Shown here: piece after piece, positions 61,065 to 64,000 of the stretch
Numbering within the stretch: position 1 is the stretch's first letter
Layout: each line of letters opens with the position of its first letter
DNA from: Hippophae tibetana
Lineage: Eukaryota; Streptophyta; Magnoliopsida; Rosales; Elaeagnaceae
DNA length: 64,000 nucleotides
Assembly: GCA_037013495.1 (NCBI GenBank)
Contig: CM072801.1
Span: forward strand, 21,479,501 to 21,543,500
Direction: 5' to 3'
Program-made: the position numbers and the translations under genes
Notes under the pieces: model-generated
The model's database searches: none
The model's input: only the letters and a program-made list of their open reading frames with translations
What the model was told of the DNA's origin: nothing

Positions 61065-62570
61065 TTAAATTTAATTCACTAAAACTTGTGAAATATCTGT
61101 GATTTTTAAGAGTACAAAAAACCTTAATTATGCTTGCTCATATTATTTAGGTTATTAAAGATATGAATTGATATTTATTGATTTTCCCTATTTTGCATGA
61201 ATACCACCTTTGGTGGGGTTAGATATTCTTTGTTAACTAAACAAATCAATTAACACCTATGGGTGGGGTTGATAACTAATTTGGTTAATTAAATTAATTT
61301 TTTTTCTAAGAGATTGAAAATGAACCATTTAAATGCCACCTTTGGTGGGGTTAGACAGTTTAAACTCTATTCAAGGTGTCCAAATTAAACCTAAGAATTT
61401 AGTTATCCGAGTACTAACTTTCAAGTTTTAAAACCACTACCGAAAACATGTTGTCAATACATTTTCAGATAATAATTCTTATAAAAACTTTTGAAATAGA
61501 GCTTCACTCTAACTACTGGGCGATTGTACCATCAAATAAAAGAGCACTACTCTAAATCAGACCGGATAACTAAACCTTAAAATCTAATTTTCAGGTTTAA
61601 GTTTGTAATGAAAAATAATATATTTCTCTCTAACATTCTTAATATAAAATCTTGAATAAAAACAAATTCAATTCATTTTAGAGATTTTTACTTATTTAAT
61701 ATTTCGCAAGAATAACAACATTATTATTACATCATGTTTATTAACAGCCAGCACAGTTAAATTTAATCACAGATAAATTAAATATAACATGTAAGAATAA
61801 AGCATAAAAATAACTGTAAAGAAAATAAAATCCTTACAGAACTTCGACGCTATTCCCGTTGATGGAAAACCTCCAAGCGGAATTTGCACTCCCATTTATT
61901 GAATCAAAAAGCTAATAAATTACATAAACATAACTAGTTCTTCCCAAAAAGAGAAGAACTCTAAAACTAAGAGAAATTAACTAAGAAAAGCTAAAAACTA
62001 AGAAAAACTAAAAAAAAACTAAAATCTAAGAAAAGAGAGAAAGAAAGAAGAGAGAAGTGTGTTTTGAAGGTGTGTTTAGAAGTGAAGGGAATGTGGGTAT
62101 TTATAGGTGAGGATGAAGAGAAAAAATGAGTAAAAAAATGTTAAAAAAATGTAAAAACGCGTAATGGAATTGCTGAGGTCATTGATGACGTCAATATGAC
62201 GTCATGAGGTGGCTGCACGTGAAAAATGGGGCGAAACGGGCATCGGCGCGCGGCTGGGCGCTGCGGCGGCGCGATTTTCTCCTTTTTGACATTTTGACCC
62301 ATTTTGTCCAATTTTTCCATATTTTTTGACTTTTCCACATTTATTTATTAATATATTTATGATGTATTGCTTCCAGTATTCCTCTTTGAGTCTTTAAGTT
62401 GCGTTTTAAAACCAAAATACCTGAAAAACAATAAAAATACCCGTGATTTCAAAAAAGAGAAATTTATATAAATATATTATAAAACATATAAATATATATA
62501 TTTTTAATCAATTAATGTGCTTAAAATCATGGTTACTTTAGTGCTTTTTGAGCACTTATCAGAAACCCCA
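61065..62570 (-). repeat. Athila-type Ty3 LTR, copy D (minus orientation)
   Basis: Read on the minus strand, it begins TGATAAGTGCTCAAAAAGCACT (62570) and has a GC-rich tract (62210-62275), a TATA box (CACCTATAAATACCC, about 62095-62110), and the leader and 3' words shared with copies B and C. It appears the best preserved of the copies. The 3' limit near 61065 is approximate. Confidence 0.8.
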
Positions 62571-64000
62571 ACCAGCTTCTTGCTAGTCCCTTAGCAAGGG
62601 AAGCGATAAAAACTAAAAATTAAACTATCCTAAATCACTTTCGTGGATTGAAACGGTTGCATTTAGCCTATGCAACAAGCCTTTAAACCCCTAGGTTGCC
62701 CTAGTGGACGAGTTTGAGTCTCGTGAGGGTTTTCAGTAATGATACCCACAAACATTGAACTAAAAAAATCAAAAGAGATAATAAAAACAATCAAATCACA
62801 AACTAAAATTACAACAAAATCAAAAATTAATTTAAAAATATCACAAAAATGTCTCATACTTTTTAATCTCCTTTAAGATCATAATTAAAATCTCAAGCAT
62901 AAGTTATTTTAATCTCTTTAAACAATCATGATTTTATTATAATAATTAGTCGAAAATCATTTTCATATTTCATATAAAAAATGTATCAATTTAATTTTAC
63001 CCAATTTCAGTGTCATGAATCAGAATTCGCTTCGACTCTATTCCTCACAAGTCAATACTCTCAAAACACTGAATCCTATGGGTTCAAACACTCATACTAA
63101 TTTATATTCGAAAGAGTTGATGTATAGAAATGAACTAATATGTTCGCATATGTATAAAGAATAAAGGCTCAAAGTGTTATTTTAACATTGATCTCATGAA
63201 AGGAATTGAATGTATAAATTATAAAGATATCATATATAAAAATTATTTTCATGAATAAATCAAACTCATTAAGAAATAATTTCAAGATATATGCTTTTTA
63301 CAAATGAAGAAATTGCAATGACTTTTTAGGGAATTACTTCCTATATCTTTTTTTAAGCATGTACTCACAACTTTGTAGGGAATGTGGGTCATAGTATGTA
63401 GATGATACTATATATTTTTTATCTCTCTATTTTTTTCTGTAGATATTTTTCAATATGTGTATTTTTTAGAGAGTCAACCCATGTACAAATTGTACATTTT
63501 TTAGGATTTTGGTGAGTGGTTAATTTTTGTGGCTTTTCTGTTTGATCTTTGTTTAGGTAACCCCAGATATGTCTATTTGTTTTTGTAGCAGTCATGCATA
63601 AATGAGATATAAGCATATACTATCAATTTCTACTCAAATCATTTAATCTAAGCAAAAATAATAATCAAAAATATATGATACTCTATTAAGATGAGAAAAA
63701 ATTCATACATTCAATGCTAATACCTATAGAGATCATCTAAAAATTTGAATAAATAAGAAATGTGTTTGGAGTAGAAAAAATATATATTTCACTCTGAATA
63801 AAAGAAATTAGGCTCAAATTATATCTCACAAGGGTAGTCTCCACTAAAAAAAATTCATAAACACCGATTTTGGGTTTAATATAATTTCCACATTTTATCA
63901 AGAAATACTAGTTATGATAAAAACTAACTAATTATCAAAAATAATTACAAAATATTTCATGATATGTTTTCAAAAATTAATCTAACAGTACAAAAGACTT
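62571..64000 (-). mobile_element. Athila-type Ty3 interior, 3' end (fossil), minus strand
   Basis: The minus strand just before the LTR reads CTAAGGGACTAGCAAGAAGC and GGTTGGGGTTTC, the purine-rich end typical of Athila interiors, so LTR copy D is the 3' LTR. The remaining 1.4 kb is AT-rich, with no recognised protein, and continues beyond the window. The frames at 62663-62857 and 63419-63616 show no family likeness. Confidence 0.6.

Overview
This is plant nuclear DNA, most likely from a dicot. It is very AT-rich, both recognisable host genes have many introns with GT..AG borders, and most of the rest is old transposable-element sequence (Ty1/copia, Ty3/gypsy of the Tat and Athila types, CACTA and hAT). 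No RNA gene, CRISPR array or organellar segment was seen, and the species cannot be named from sequence alone.

Only two host genes are convincing, and both look intact. (1) A GSK3/SHAGGY-like protein kinase of plant subgroup I lies at 29243-32474 (+): 12 coding exons, 400 aa, probably preceded by a leader intron at about 28520-29174. (2) A GH28 polygalacturonase lies at 41970-44596 (+): 6 exons, 475 aa, with a signal peptide, a His-rich plus Pro-rich linker and all catalytic motifs. They act in different compartments (intracellular signalling and cell wall) and nothing in the sequence links them functionally.

Layout. 1-748: end of a short CACTA element. About 1050-7075: old Ty1/copia element whose left LTR is invaded by another LTR-like sequence. 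7.1-9.0 kb: AT-rich, no gene. 9.0-12.9 kb: Tat-type Ty3 fragment with gag, a 110-bp tandem array and an antisense frame behind its own TATA box. 12903-18840: CACTA element with inward-facing leader modules at both ends, traces of a Transposase_24-like and a Ulp1-like protein, and an LTR-like insertion. 18.8-21.25 kb: AT-rich. 21260-27348: well-delimited copia element with a 5-bp target duplication, its left LTR also invaded by a GC-richer LTR-like sequence. 28.2-32.7 kb: kinase gene. 34.3-36.7 kb: retroelement fragments on the minus strand, one perhaps caulimovirid-like. 36.7-41.9 kb: AT-rich with small tandem duplications. 41.97-44.6 kb: polygalacturonase gene. 45068-45554: hAT-type MITE with an 8-bp target duplication. 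47.5-49.6 kb: copia fragment. 49.6-64 kb: Athila-type Ty3 debris, with four or five LTR copies in both orientations, a gag fragment, and primer-site-like motifs.

No unmistakably new system was found. The most unusual structures are the CACTA family with intron-containing leader modules and 42-bp hairpin subterminal repeats, the Tat fragment with its array and antisense promoter/frame, and the unexplained minus-strand module at 34.3-35.5 kb.
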